64,000 bases of DNA, taken from positions 5,022,001 to 5,086,000 of the forward strand of contig NZ_CP033924.1 of the NCBI RefSeq assembly GCF_003815875.1. Reading direction: 5' to 3'. Of the stretch, positions 8,507-16,109 are shown one piece after another. Every line of letters begins with the position of its first letter. The first letter of the stretch is position 1. The DNA comes from Chryseobacterium lactis (GTDB lineage Bacteria > Bacteroidota > Bacteroidia > Flavobacteriales > Weeksellaceae). The notes under the pieces were generated by a model. The model saw nothing but the letters and a program-made list of their open reading frames with translations. It had not been told where the DNA came from and made no database searches. Both the position numbers and the translations under genes were made by a program.

Positions 8507-8848
8507 ATGGAATATACATTTGATCAAATACCAAATATTCTTAGAAGAATTGAAGAAAGATTGGAAAGTTTAGAAGAAATTTTATTGGATCGTATCCAAA
8601 ATGAAATGCCAGAACTTGAATTTATTGATGCGAAAGAGGCTTGCAAAATTTTAAAATTATCATTACCAACATTATATTCTAAAGTTTGTCTACGCGAAAT
8701 ACCGTTTTATAAAAAGGGAAATAGATTGCATTTTTCTAAAATGGAACTATTAGAATGGATTCAAGAGGGTAAAGAAAAATCCTTAAATGAATTAAGTAGT
8801 GATGGTAATGCTATCTTAAAAAGAATAACAAAAAAAAGATGGCATTAG
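8507..8848 (+). CDS. Excisionase-family HTH protein
   Basis: A 113-residue protein with a short coiled N-terminus (IPNILRRIEERLESLEEILL) and a HTH_17/excisionase-type winged helix at about 40-88 (IDAKEACKILKLSLPTLYSK, then FYKKGNRLHF). Proteins of this shape sit beside integrase genes in many Bacteroidota ICEs and act as directionality factors or small regulators. It is a separate unit, starting 120 bp after the integrase stop and ending in its own terminator at 8867. Confidence 0.8.
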   Translation: MEYTFDQIPNILRRIEERLESLEEILLDRIQNEMPELEFIDAKEACKILKLSLPTLYSKVCLREIPFYKKGNRLHFSKMELLEWIQEGKEKSLNELSSDGNAILKRITKKRWH

Positions 8849-8866
8849 AAATCATACAAGCATTTT

Positions 8867-8899
8867 AAACCTTCCAACTTTATTTTGGAAGGTTTTTAT
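8867..8899 (+). terminator. Rho-independent terminator after the Xis-like gene
   Basis: Eleven-base perfect stem AAACCTTCCAA (8867-8877) / TTGGAAGGTTT (8885-8895), loop of seven, T tract at 8893-8897. It closes the integrase/HTH unit. Confidence 0.85.
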
Positions 8900-9262
8900 T
8901 TACAATAGTTTAGACCATATATAAAGGAGATCTATCTCTTAGCACGTAAGTCGCCTATTAGAACAAATTTTGTCAATTAGTTCCTGTTATATCAAACATC
9001 ACACAACGAATATTTGCTAATCACACTCAAATATTAAACAGCAAATAATTTCACCTTACATTAATTTAAATTGCTTATGAATCAAATTATGAACGAATAA
9101 AATATTTCAATAAAAATTTAAAAATGTAATAAAGGTTATTAGCAAAATAATATATAATTAATTGATAAATTAAATAAATCGCCACAAAGGGAAAAATATT
9201 ATATTTTTAGGACTGCTGATCACTGGACCTGATAATGAGAACCTTTCAAATATATTTTTACC
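8900..9262. other. Gene-free region before rteC
   Basis: About 360 bp, AT-rich. It contains a small palindrome GAGATCTATCTC near 8927-8938 but no reading frame of note. It presumably carries the rteC promoter. Confidence 0.4.
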
Positions 9263-10111
9263 ATGACAAAATCAATTTATGATACAATAGTAAAACGTAT
9301 TGAAATTCAAGAATGCAAAATTACGCTAACTAAAGAAAAGGTTATAAAAGAAGCCTATCAAATGGCGACCTCTCTCCGAGAATTATTGAATGAAACAAAA
9401 AAGCTTGTATCAGACAAAGGTTTCATTGATAAAGATCAGGAGATCAATTTTTTTAAATACGTAAAACCACAACTTCTAGGAAAGCTTATTTATTATAATA
9501 AGGTATATAGAATTGAAACATCTTGTCCAACAAAAGCTGGTGAACTTTATAAGATATATTTCGAAAATGAACTTGAAAAATTAAACAAAGAATTTCAGGA
9601 GCATTTTGTAGATTCAGATTTTTATCGATATATAAAATCAGATCGTAAAGATCTGGATAAGAAATATTTTGCTTTAGGAAATATTGATATAATAGAAGGA
9701 CTAAATAGTTTTGTCTTTGAAATCGATCCAAATTTTTCAACATATTATGACTATAAAGTCGCTCATATCATTGCAGATGAACTATTATATACTTATATAA
9801 GAAATAGGTTGAGCCCTGACAATGAATATGATTCACCATCGCTAACATATACCAATTACGATGATATGTTCTGGACCGATTCTAAGAACGCTCTAATAGA
9901 GTTAATATATGCATTATATGCTGCCAGGTCTTTATCCAATGGTCGATTGGCAATATCAAAAATCAGTACCATAATTGAAACACTTTTCCAGATAGAACTA
10001 GGCGATTTCCACCATGCTTTCCACCGAATGAAAGTCAGGTCCGGAAGTAAAACAGCTTTTCTTGACCATCTTAAAGTAAGTTTAGAAGAATACATGAGCA
10101 GGAACCTATAA
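9263..10111 (+). CDS. rteC: RteC-family excision regulator
   Basis: A 282-residue protein recognised from the RteC family of Bacteroides tetracycline elements, where RteC activates the excision operon of CTnDOT. Family hallmarks are the central stretch FYRYIKSDRKDLDKKYFALG, the following FEIDPNFSTYYDYKVAHIIA, and the C-terminal helical part with ALIELIYALYAARSLSNG. In CTnDOT rteC precedes xis2c-xis2d-orf3-exc; here it precedes an HTH gene, a DUF4099/DUF3945 gene and a topoisomerase III gene, the same logic. No rteA/rteB two-component pair is found nearby. Phased repeats directly downstream are candidate RteC sites. Confidence 0.85.
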   Translation: MTKSIYDTIVKRIEIQECKITLTKEKVIKEAYQMATSLRELLNETKKLVSDKGFIDKDQEINFFKYVKPQLLGKLIYYNKVYRIETSCPTKAGELYKIYFENELEKLNKEFQEHFVDSDFYRYIKSDRKDLDKKYFALGNIDIIEGLNSFVFEIDPNFSTYYDYKVAHIIADELLYTYIRNRLSPDNEYDSPSLTYTNYDDMFWTDSKNALIELIYALYAARSLSNGRLAISKISTIIETLFQIELGDFHHAFHRMKVRSGSKTAFLDHLKVSLEEYMSRNL

Positions 10112-10124
10112 CATTATTTGATTA

Positions 10125-10151
10125 AGACAGCCAATAGGTTGTCTTTTTTTT
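10125..10151 (+). terminator. Rho-independent terminator of rteC
   Basis: AGACAGCC (10125-10132) pairs with GGTTGTCT (10137-10144) around a four-base loop, with one G-T pair, followed by eight T. It begins 13 bp after the rteC stop. Confidence 0.85.
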
Positions 10152-10180
10152 ACCAAGTTATGCCAAGATATGCCAAGTTG
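10151..10180. promoter_or_regulatory. Three phased 10-bp repeats, candidate RteC operator
   Basis: TACCAAGTTA, TGCCAAGATA and TGCCAAGTTG are contiguous 10-bp units. An inverted copy CTTGGCA lies at 10271-10277, about 75 bp before the chosen start of the next gene. In CTnDOT, RteC binds inverted half-sites upstream of the excision operon, and this array has the same position relative to rteC and the excision-like genes. Confidence 0.5.
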
Positions 10181-10350
10181 ACCTAATAAACCAACAAAAT
10201 AGAAACCTTTCATTCGTGAGAATTGGAGCATCTGAAGAATAAAAATTACAAAAAAAAATTTTCAATTTCTCTTGGCAGCTCTTGATTAAACTTGGGTTAC
10301 TGAGCTATTTTACTCTAAGAAATTTGTCTGTGAACAAAAATTTTAAACAG

Positions 10351-10665
10351 ATGAATATTGACAGATTAGAATTTATTGCTTGGATGGAAAGAATCATGGA
10401 TCGATTCGATTTGATTTCCGAGAGCGTAAGAGAAATGAAGAAAACTAACAATGCAATTGATGGAGAAGAATTGCTAGACAATCAGGATTTGCTTCAAATG
10501 CTAAAAATTAGTAATCGTTCATTACAGAGATACAGGTCTGATGGTAAATTACTCTATTACACTATTAGTGGTAAGCTTTATTACAAATTATCAGATGTCC
10601 ACCAATTTATTCGTGATAGTTTTAACACTCCCACTAAGCGTAAGAGGAAATTGAAAGCCGAATAA
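10351..10665 (+). CDS. Small HTH protein, Xis2-like
   Basis: A 104-residue protein when started at the ATG at 10351 (MNIDRLEFIAWMERIMDRFD). The frame is open back to a TTG at 10282, but the extra 23 residues would run through the inverted repeat copy and do not look like family sequence, so I prefer the ATG. A helix-turn-helix at about 42-75 (LDNQDLLQMLKISNRSLQRY) is of excisionase type. It is the first gene of the unit ahead of the DUF4099/DUF3945 and topoisomerase genes, the place of xis2c/xis2d in CTnDOT. Confidence 0.75.
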   Translation: MNIDRLEFIAWMERIMDRFDLISESVREMKKTNNAIDGEELLDNQDLLQMLKISNRSLQRYRSDGKLLYYTISGKLYYKLSDVHQFIRDSFNTPTKRKRKLKAE

Positions 10666-10742
10666 TACCATAAAATTCCAACTTAGTTATTGCTATTGAT
10701 TTATAAAATACCTTGATCTGAGATTTACAAAAATTTAGAGTT

Positions 10743-12212
10743 ATGAGTACTAATCAATCCAAAAATCAGAAATCTGATCAAGCAAATGATCTAACAGATA
10801 CATTGCTTGTCCATGATACAGAAACCAATAAAATTCTCGCGGTTAAAGGAATAAAGAAAAAATCCGGCAAAAAACCTGGTGAAAAAGATGAGCTTGAAAC
10901 GGTTGATCCAACTAAAAGAAAAGAAAATTCTTTTTTGAAACTCAACAAAAATGAAGATATGCTTTCCAATTTTTTAAAGAATTTTTTTAGTCAGATCGGC
11001 AATCCCACACGCTTCAATTTTTTTAAAGTTCCTATTGAAACTGCTGTCATGATAGCGAAAAAAATGCAGCAATTTATTGATACAGCAAAACTTGAAGGTA
11101 AAGAGCTTCTGGAAGGACTAAAAGATATTTTGAGTAAAAACAATAATAAAAATACTATGGCGAAACAACAAAACAAAACGGAAAATAGTAATGGTAATCA
11201 CTATTCCATTGAAAAAATCGACTGGAAAAGCCTTGAAAATCTTGGATACAGCCGCGAGGAATTTGAGAAATTCAATCTTTTGGACTCTCTTTTAAAAGGT
11301 TATAAAACAAATGACATGCTTACAGTATCGTTAAAAGTTGGAAATCAAGAAATTGAAACCCAAGCTAAGTTATGGCTTGAACAGGGAAAGGATGGTCTAG
11401 CGGTATTTAACATGCTTCCCAAAAAAAATGAAATTGAATTAGATAAAAAATTTCAAGGACATGAATTTACCGAAGAGGATAAAACCAACCTATTAGAAAG
11501 AGGAAATATGGGAAGAGCTGTAGAACTAATTACAGATAATAATACGAAGGCTTTCCATGTGATAACGCTAGATAAGGATACAAATCAATTAGTTTCTTTT
11601 CCGGTTGAAAAGATGCGTATTGATGATATTATCAAAGGAGTGACCCTTACTCCCGATCAAAAAAATCTTTTATTGGAAGGTAAGCCTGTATATCTTGAAG
11701 GGATGCTTTCTAAAAGAGATACTTTATTTAATGGTGAAATCCAATTTAATGCTTTCAAAGGTCATATTGAATTTCAATTTGATAAAGGAAATTCCAAAAT
11801 TCAAAAACAGGATAACTCTCAAAACCAATCTGCAGAAATACCAAAAACTTTTAGAAGGAAAGAATTTACATTCGACCAGTATAATAAACTTAGCAAGGGT
11901 GAAACAGTATATATTACCGATTTTAAGGATGGTGCTGGGAAGGAATATCCGGGATATGTATGGCTAAATAAAGAAAAAGGAGAATTGGATTTTAATTTTA
12001 AAAACCCCAATAAACTTAAACAAAATGCAACCACAGCTGAAACTCATAAAACCCAGGTCGCTGTTAATTCCGATGGAAAAACAAATGAAGCTACTAAAAA
12101 TATCAAGGAGCCATTAAAATCAGGTCAAAGTACGCCTGCTAATAAAAGGCAGCAGAACACGCAAAAAGAAACCAACAATGCGCCTAAAAAAAGAGGTCGA
12201 AGAGTATCCTAA
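10743..12212 (+). CDS. DUF4099/DUF3945 protein of the excision region
   Basis: A 489-residue protein of the type found next to topoisomerase genes in Bacteroidota ICEs (compare orf3 of the CTnDOT excision operon). The N-terminal 150 residues are charged and low in order. A DUF4099-like domain covers about 155-235 (IDWKSLENLGYSREEFEKFN, then LLERGNMGRAVEL). DUF3945-like segments follow at about 255-345 (VTLTPDQKNLLLEGKPVYLE) and again at about 365-425 (RKEFTFDQYNKLSKGETVYI). The tail is Lys/Asn/Gln-rich and ends in a basic KKRGRRVS. It ends 11 bp before the topoisomerase gene and is surely cotranscribed with it. Biochemical function is unknown. Confidence 0.8.
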   Translation: MSTNQSKNQKSDQANDLTDTLLVHDTETNKILAVKGIKKKSGKKPGEKDELETVDPTKRKENSFLKLNKNEDMLSNFLKNFFSQIGNPTRFNFFKVPIETAVMIAKKMQQFIDTAKLEGKELLEGLKDILSKNNNKNTMAKQQNKTENSNGNHYSIEKIDWKSLENLGYSREEFEKFNLLDSLLKGYKTNDMLTVSLKVGNQEIETQAKLWLEQGKDGLAVFNMLPKKNEIELDKKFQGHEFTEEDKTNLLERGNMGRAVELITDNNTKAFHVITLDKDTNQLVSFPVEKMRIDDIIKGVTLTPDQKNLLLEGKPVYLEGMLSKRDTLFNGEIQFNAFKGHIEFQFDKGNSKIQKQDNSQNQSAEIPKTFRRKEFTFDQYNKLSKGETVYITDFKDGAGKEYPGYVWLNKEKGELDFNFKNPNKLKQNATTAETHKTQVAVNSDGKTNEATKNIKEPLKSGQSTPANKRQQNTQKETNNAPKKRGRRVS

Positions 12213-12223
12213 AATAAATTAAT

Positions 12224-14311
12224 ATGAAAGCAGTAATAGCTGAAAAACCAAGCGTTGCGCGAGAAATTGCAGCACTTTTGGGAGCAACAGAAAAAAATGA
12301 AGGTTTTTTAAAAGGTAATGGCTATATCGTTACCTGGGCAATAGGTCATTTAATTTCTTTGGGAATGCCTTCGGAATATGGTATTACCGGATTTCAAAAA
12401 GACAACTTACCAATATTGCCAGATCCATTCTTACTTACAGTAAGAAAAGTCAAAAAAGAAAAAGGTTATCTTGACGATCCCAGTGCAGTTAGGCAATTAA
12501 AAATAATAGAAACTATTTTTGAACAATGTGACAGCATAATTGTTGCAACTGACGCTGGTAGAGAAGGTGAACTAATATTTAGATATATCTATAATTATTT
12601 GAATTGTAAAAAACCTTTTGAGCGACTATGGATTAGCTCATTAACAGAAAAAGCTATTGACCAAGGTTTTGCCAATCTAAAGCCAGGAACCGATTTCGAT
12701 GGATTATTTTTTGCTGCCCAAGCCAGAAGCCGTGCGGATTGGCTTGTGGGAATAAATTCAACTCAGGCATTATCTTTACAAGCTGGAAATGGAATTTATT
12801 CTCTAGGAAGAGTGCAAACACCAACTCTGAGCTTAATTTGTAAGAGGTACATTGACAATAAAAATTTTAAAATTGAAACCTATTGGCAATTGGAACTCAA
12901 ATATTTAAAAGATGGACTCTATTTCTCCAGTATATCGAAGGAAAAATGGGATGATAAAGAAAAAGCTACCGAAGTATTAAAATCGATTGAGCGTTTAGGA
13001 AGTTCTATTGTTAATTCAGTCGATAAACGTAATTCAAACGAACAGCCACCTCTACTATTCGATTTAACTTCTTTACAAAAAGAAGCTAATAGGAAATTAG
13101 ATCTTACTGCCGAAGAGACTTTATCAATTGCACAAAGCTTATATGAGCAGAAATTCATTACATATCCCCGAACAGGCAGTAAATATATATCTAATGACAT
13201 TTGGCCGGAGATCCCTGATCTAGTCAGAGCTTTGGAGAATCGCGTTGGTTATAAAGAGCGGATAAACAATGTAAAATGGGGCCGATTCAATAAAAGAATT
13301 GTGAATGACCTTAAAGTTACAGATCATCATGCATTATTGATAACAGATAAAATTCCTTCAGCCCTATCGAGTAAGGAAAATGCTATCTATGATATGATTG
13401 CTATTAGGCTTCTTGAATCAATATGCTACCAATGTACAAAAGAAATTACTGAAGTTAAGCTGGAATCACTGCACTTTGAATTTATTCTGAAAGGAGCCCG
13501 TGTGATTGATCCGGGATGGAGATCTATACAAAACCTCTTTAAAAATGAGGACAATGATGAAGAGGTATTATTGGATATACCAACATTAAAAGAGGGTGAT
13601 TCACTCAGCGTTAATGAGGCAAATATATTAGAAAAAAAGACCCGTCCGCCAGTTCTTTACACTGAGGCAGGTCTCCTATCGGCAATGGAAAATGCAGGGA
13701 AGCAAATTGAAAATGAAGAAGAGCGTAAATCACTTAATAATATTGGGATTGGAACGCCAGCCACTCGCGCAGCTATCATTGAAGTTTTGTTTGATCGAAA
13801 TTATATTGTCCGGGAGAAAAAAAATCTAGTTCCAACCAAAAAGGGAATTCAGGTTTATGAACTCGTAAAAGAAAAGAAAATAGCCGATGTCGCTATGACT
13901 GCGCAATGGGAGCTTGCTCTTCAGAAGATAGAAAATAATGAGTTAAATGCTAATCTATTTCAAAATGAAATGGAAGCCTATGCTAAAGAAATTACCACAG
14001 AACTTCTATCTACTGAGTTTGTACCAAATACATTGCAATTAAAATGTCCAAAATGCAAAACTCATAATTTAATCTTTAATGAACATGTAGTAAAATGTCC
14101 AGATAAGAACTGTGAATGGATTCAGTTTAAGAAGGTCTGTGAGGTTGCCCTAAGTGATAAGGAAATGGAAAACTTAATTACCAAAAAAAGGACATCACTT
14201 TTGAAAGGCATGAAAAGTAGATCAGGAAATAAGTTTGATGCATACATTATACTTGACGAAAATGGTAAAACTTCATTTGAATTTGATAAAAAAAAGAAAA
14301 AAAATAAGTGA
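12224..14311 (+). CDS. topB: Type IA DNA topoisomerase III
   Basis: A 695-residue topoisomerase. The Toprim domain opens the protein (MKAVIAEKPSVAREIAALLG) and has the acidic ATDAGREGE motif. The catalytic Tyr314 lies in FITYPRTGSKYIS. The C-terminus has a zinc-binding four-Cys site (CPKC...CPDKNC) near residues 608-628, then a Lys-rich end. Family length is normal. In CTnDOT the matching gene is exc, a topoisomerase III required or helpful for excision. It is the last gene of the RteC-linked unit. I see no clear terminator after it. Confidence 0.92.
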   Translation: MKAVIAEKPSVAREIAALLGATEKNEGFLKGNGYIVTWAIGHLISLGMPSEYGITGFQKDNLPILPDPFLLTVRKVKKEKGYLDDPSAVRQLKIIETIFEQCDSIIVATDAGREGELIFRYIYNYLNCKKPFERLWISSLTEKAIDQGFANLKPGTDFDGLFFAAQARSRADWLVGINSTQALSLQAGNGIYSLGRVQTPTLSLICKRYIDNKNFKIETYWQLELKYLKDGLYFSSISKEKWDDKEKATEVLKSIERLGSSIVNSVDKRNSNEQPPLLFDLTSLQKEANRKLDLTAEETLSIAQSLYEQKFITYPRTGSKYISNDIWPEIPDLVRALENRVGYKERINNVKWGRFNKRIVNDLKVTDHHALLITDKIPSALSSKENAIYDMIAIRLLESICYQCTKEITEVKLESLHFEFILKGARVIDPGWRSIQNLFKNEDNDEEVLLDIPTLKEGDSLSVNEANILEKKTRPPVLYTEAGLLSAMENAGKQIENEEERKSLNNIGIGTPATRAAIIEVLFDRNYIVREKKNLVPTKKGIQVYELVKEKKIADVAMTAQWELALQKIENNELNANLFQNEMEAYAKEITTELLSTEFVPNTLQLKCPKCKTHNLIFNEHVVKCPDKNCEWIQFKKVCEVALSDKEMENLITKKRTSLLKGMKSRSGNKFDAYIILDENGKTSFEFDKKKKKNK

Positions 14312-14475
14312 TTTATAAGAATGGCGCTTCCAAAGACCGTCATTTTTGTTATTATTCTAGAATTATTACAATATGAATTTTTGCTTTGAATAAAGGAAAG
14401 TTATGGTGTTTTTCTAGAATCGTAACATCATTATGTTGCATCATGTTGTTTTCTCCCTCTACATTTGTTTGAATT

Positions 14476-14548
14476 ATTTCTCACGACAGTTTGAAATTTA
14501 TATCGAAAAAAAAATGGTAATAGCCTTTAAATTTCAACTGTGAGAAAT
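14476..14548. promoter_or_regulatory. 73-bp hairpin in the leader of the MauE gene
   Basis: Outer stem ATTTCTCAC (14476-14484) / GTGAGAAAT (14540-14548) and inner stem TTGAAATTTA (14491-14500) / TAAATTTCAA (14528-14537), separated by an asymmetric internal loop. It ends 23 bp before the ATG at 14572, so it is probably in the 5' untranslated RNA or is a dimer binding site. No T tract follows. Confidence 0.5.
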
Positions 14549-14571
14549 GAAAAAGCTAAAAAACCATTGTC

Positions 14572-15018
14572 ATGCAAAAAAAGAGAATTTTTACGGAGAT
14601 AGTAGTTGTATTATTGGTCATTTTGTTCCTCTATACTGGTGTAAGCAAATTTGTTGATTTTAAGGGGTTTACTTATGATTTAAATAATCAGCCCTTTCCG
14701 AATAGCTTAACACCATTGTTAAGGTGGTTAATACCAATAACTGAAATTTCAATTGTAATTGCTCTATTATTTGAAAAAGCCAGATTGATAGGTTTATATG
14801 CATCATTGTTTTTGATGAGCTTATTTACAATTTATACAGCGCTAGTTCTATTTCATGTTTTTGAGTATGTGCCGTGTTCATGTGGAGGCGTCATAAAAAA
14901 TCTAACATGGCCACAACATTTAATTTTTAACCTTTTTTTCGTTGTGATCACTTCACTCGCTATTCGAGTAAACAAGAAAAACTTGTCAGATCATTTACTT
15001 TATAACCAGTTACAATAA
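14572..15018 (+). CDS. MauE/DoxX-family redox-associated membrane protein (module A)
   Basis: A 148-residue protein with four hydrophobic segments (about 8-22, 47-66, 73-95 and 114-132). The motif CSCGG (Cys102, Cys104) lies between the third and fourth segments, as in MauE-type proteins linked to disulfide/thiol chemistry outside the cytoplasm. It starts module A: two small secreted proteins follow on the same strand, and a sigma/FecR/SusC/SusD/thioredoxin operon converges on them. A paralogous MauE domain begins module B at 30785, with the motif in the same context (VPCSCGG). The likely role is redox support for an exported partner; that link is inferred from context. Confidence 0.8.
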   Translation: MQKKRIFTEIVVVLLVILFLYTGVSKFVDFKGFTYDLNNQPFPNSLTPLLRWLIPITEISIVIALLFEKARLIGLYASLFLMSLFTIYTALVLFHVFEYVPCSCGGVIKNLTWPQHLIFNLFFVVITSLAIRVNKKNLSDHLLYNQLQ

Positions 15019-15172
15019 TTTAGATCAGTATAAATGAATTAAAATTATTGGGTCCAAAATAAGGGGAAGCTGAAAACCTTCAACTAGAGTAAGCAACAAA
15101 TCAAAAACTTTTTATTATGAAAAATTTTAAATTATTATTAGGTGCGGCAGTAGTATTTGCCGTTGGAAGCGC
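14991..15172 (+). repeat. 182-bp direct repeat, copy 1
   Basis: Near-identical to 15667-15848 (about five mismatches, no gaps, offset 676 bp). This copy spans the last codons of the MauE gene, the spacer, and the signal-peptide codons of the first small secreted protein. Confidence 0.9.
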
Positions 15173-15386
15173 TTTTACTGCTAGCAACAAAGCTTATGCA
15201 GGAGAATATGTTTTAATCGCTCCTAATACTTATGAGCTTAAAACAAATCGACCTGCCGGAGAATGCCGAGAAATGCCAAGTCAAATTTGTGATTATACCA
15301 AAATTAATCCATCTGGCAGTAATACAGATCCAAATAACTTCACCCCTAATACGAGAAATGCCCAATGGGTTGAAGGTGAGGACTAA
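15117..15386 (+). CDS. Small secreted two-Cys protein (DUF6520-like), copy 1 of module A
   Basis: An 89-residue preprotein. The signal peptide (MKNFKLLLGAAVVFAVGSAF) is likely cut near ASNKAYA or just before it. The mature part is about 60 residues, starts GEYVLIAP, has exactly two Cys (CREMPSQIC) and ends acidic with NAQWVEGED. It shares SGSNTDPNNF and (Q/R)WVE with the copy at 15793. It resembles the short DUF6520-type proteins found next to MauE genes in Bacteroidota; the family name is from memory. The two Cys could form a disulfide handled by the MauE and thioredoxin-like proteins of the same module. Confidence 0.75.
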   Translation: MKNFKLLLGAAVVFAVGSAFTASNKAYAGEYVLIAPNTYELKTNRPAGECREMPSQICDYTKINPSGSNTDPNNFTPNTRNAQWVEGED

Positions 15387-15393
15387 AGAATAT

Positions 15394-15427
15394 TTAAGGT
15401 GCTATCATTAATGGCACCTTAAATTTT
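15394..15427 (+). terminator. Terminator after the first small secreted protein
   Basis: TTAAGGTGC (15394-15402) / GCACCTTAA (15414-15422), nine-base perfect stem with an 11-base loop, followed by ATTTT. Confidence 0.65.
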
Positions 15428-15666
15428 GTAGTGAATTTATTAATTTAATCTCTTTCTTTATTAGAGTTCTTAGATTTTGACTCCCATTATAAAGATATTT
15501 TAAACTTCTAACAGATTGTAAATTTACGTATTAATCGATTTATTTCACTATAATCTCCATTATATCTTGAAGTGGAAAATTAAAAGTCATACTCCAACTA
15601 AAGAGCTATTTTGATATTTTATGATTATGTTAATTACCATCCAGCAAACAAGATAAATTCGTCCAA
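15428..15666. other. Spacer inside the tandem duplication
   Basis: AT-rich, no gene. It is the unique part between the terminator of copy 1 and the start of the second repeat copy. A remnant of MauE coding sequence would be expected at its right edge, and the last MauE codons are indeed repeated from 15667. Confidence 0.4.
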
Positions 15667-15848
15667 TCATTTACTTTATAACCCGCTAGAATAATTTAGA
15701 TCAGTATAAGTGAATTAAAATTATTGGGTCCAAAATAAGGGGAAGCTGAAAACCTTCAACCAGAGTAAGCAACAAATCAAAAACTTTTTATTATGAAAAA
15801 TTTTAAATTATTATTAGGTGCGGCAGTAGTATTTGCCGTTGGAAGCGC
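15667..15848 (+). repeat. 182-bp direct repeat, copy 2
   Basis: Second copy of 14991-15172. It includes a remnant of the MauE 3' end that no longer encodes anything, the leader, and the signal-peptide codons of the second small protein. Identity stops where the mature peptide begins. Confidence 0.9.
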
Positions 15849-16050
15849 ATTTACTGCAAGTAATAAAGCTGCTGGAGAATATGTGCTAATTGGTTCTACT
15901 TACCAATTAAAATCAAGTAGACCTTCGGGGGATTGTGTAACTCAGTCTAGTCAAACCTGTGATTACACTAAAATCAATCCGTCCGGTAGTAATACCGATC
16001 CTAATAATTTCCAACCTTATCACACAAATGCTAGATGGGTTGAAGAATAG
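15793..16050 (+). CDS. Small secreted two-Cys protein (DUF6520-like), copy 2 of module A
   Basis: An 85-residue paralog of the protein at 15117. The first 18 codons are identical at the DNA level; the mature part differs at many positions (GEYVLIGSTYQLKSSRPSGD) but keeps the two-Cys spacing, SGSNTDPNNF and the WVE end. So the leader is conserved and the exported part has changed. It has its own copy of the leader DNA, so it may be transcribed separately, and a shared hairpin at 16063 terminates it. Confidence 0.75.
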   Translation: MKNFKLLLGAAVVFAVGSAFTASNKAAGEYVLIGSTYQLKSSRPSGDCVTQSSQTCDYTKINPSGSNTDPNNFQPYHTNARWVEE

Positions 16051-16062
16051 GAATAAGAACAG

Positions 16063-16106
16063 TTTAAGCCTAAGATGATATCTATTGGTAAAACCTTAGG
16101 CTTAAA
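16063..16106. terminator. Bidirectional terminator between module A halves
   Basis: TTTAAGCCTAAG (16063-16074) pairs perfectly with CTTAGGCTTAAA (16095-16106). It sits between the convergent stops at 16050 (+) and 16110 (-), with A/T-rich tails on both sides. Confidence 0.75.
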
Positions 16107-16109
16107 ATT

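Noticed and set aside
10282..10350. In-frame TTG extension of the small HTH gene
   Set aside because: The added residues have no family character and the region overlaps a likely operator. The ATG at 10351 is preferred.
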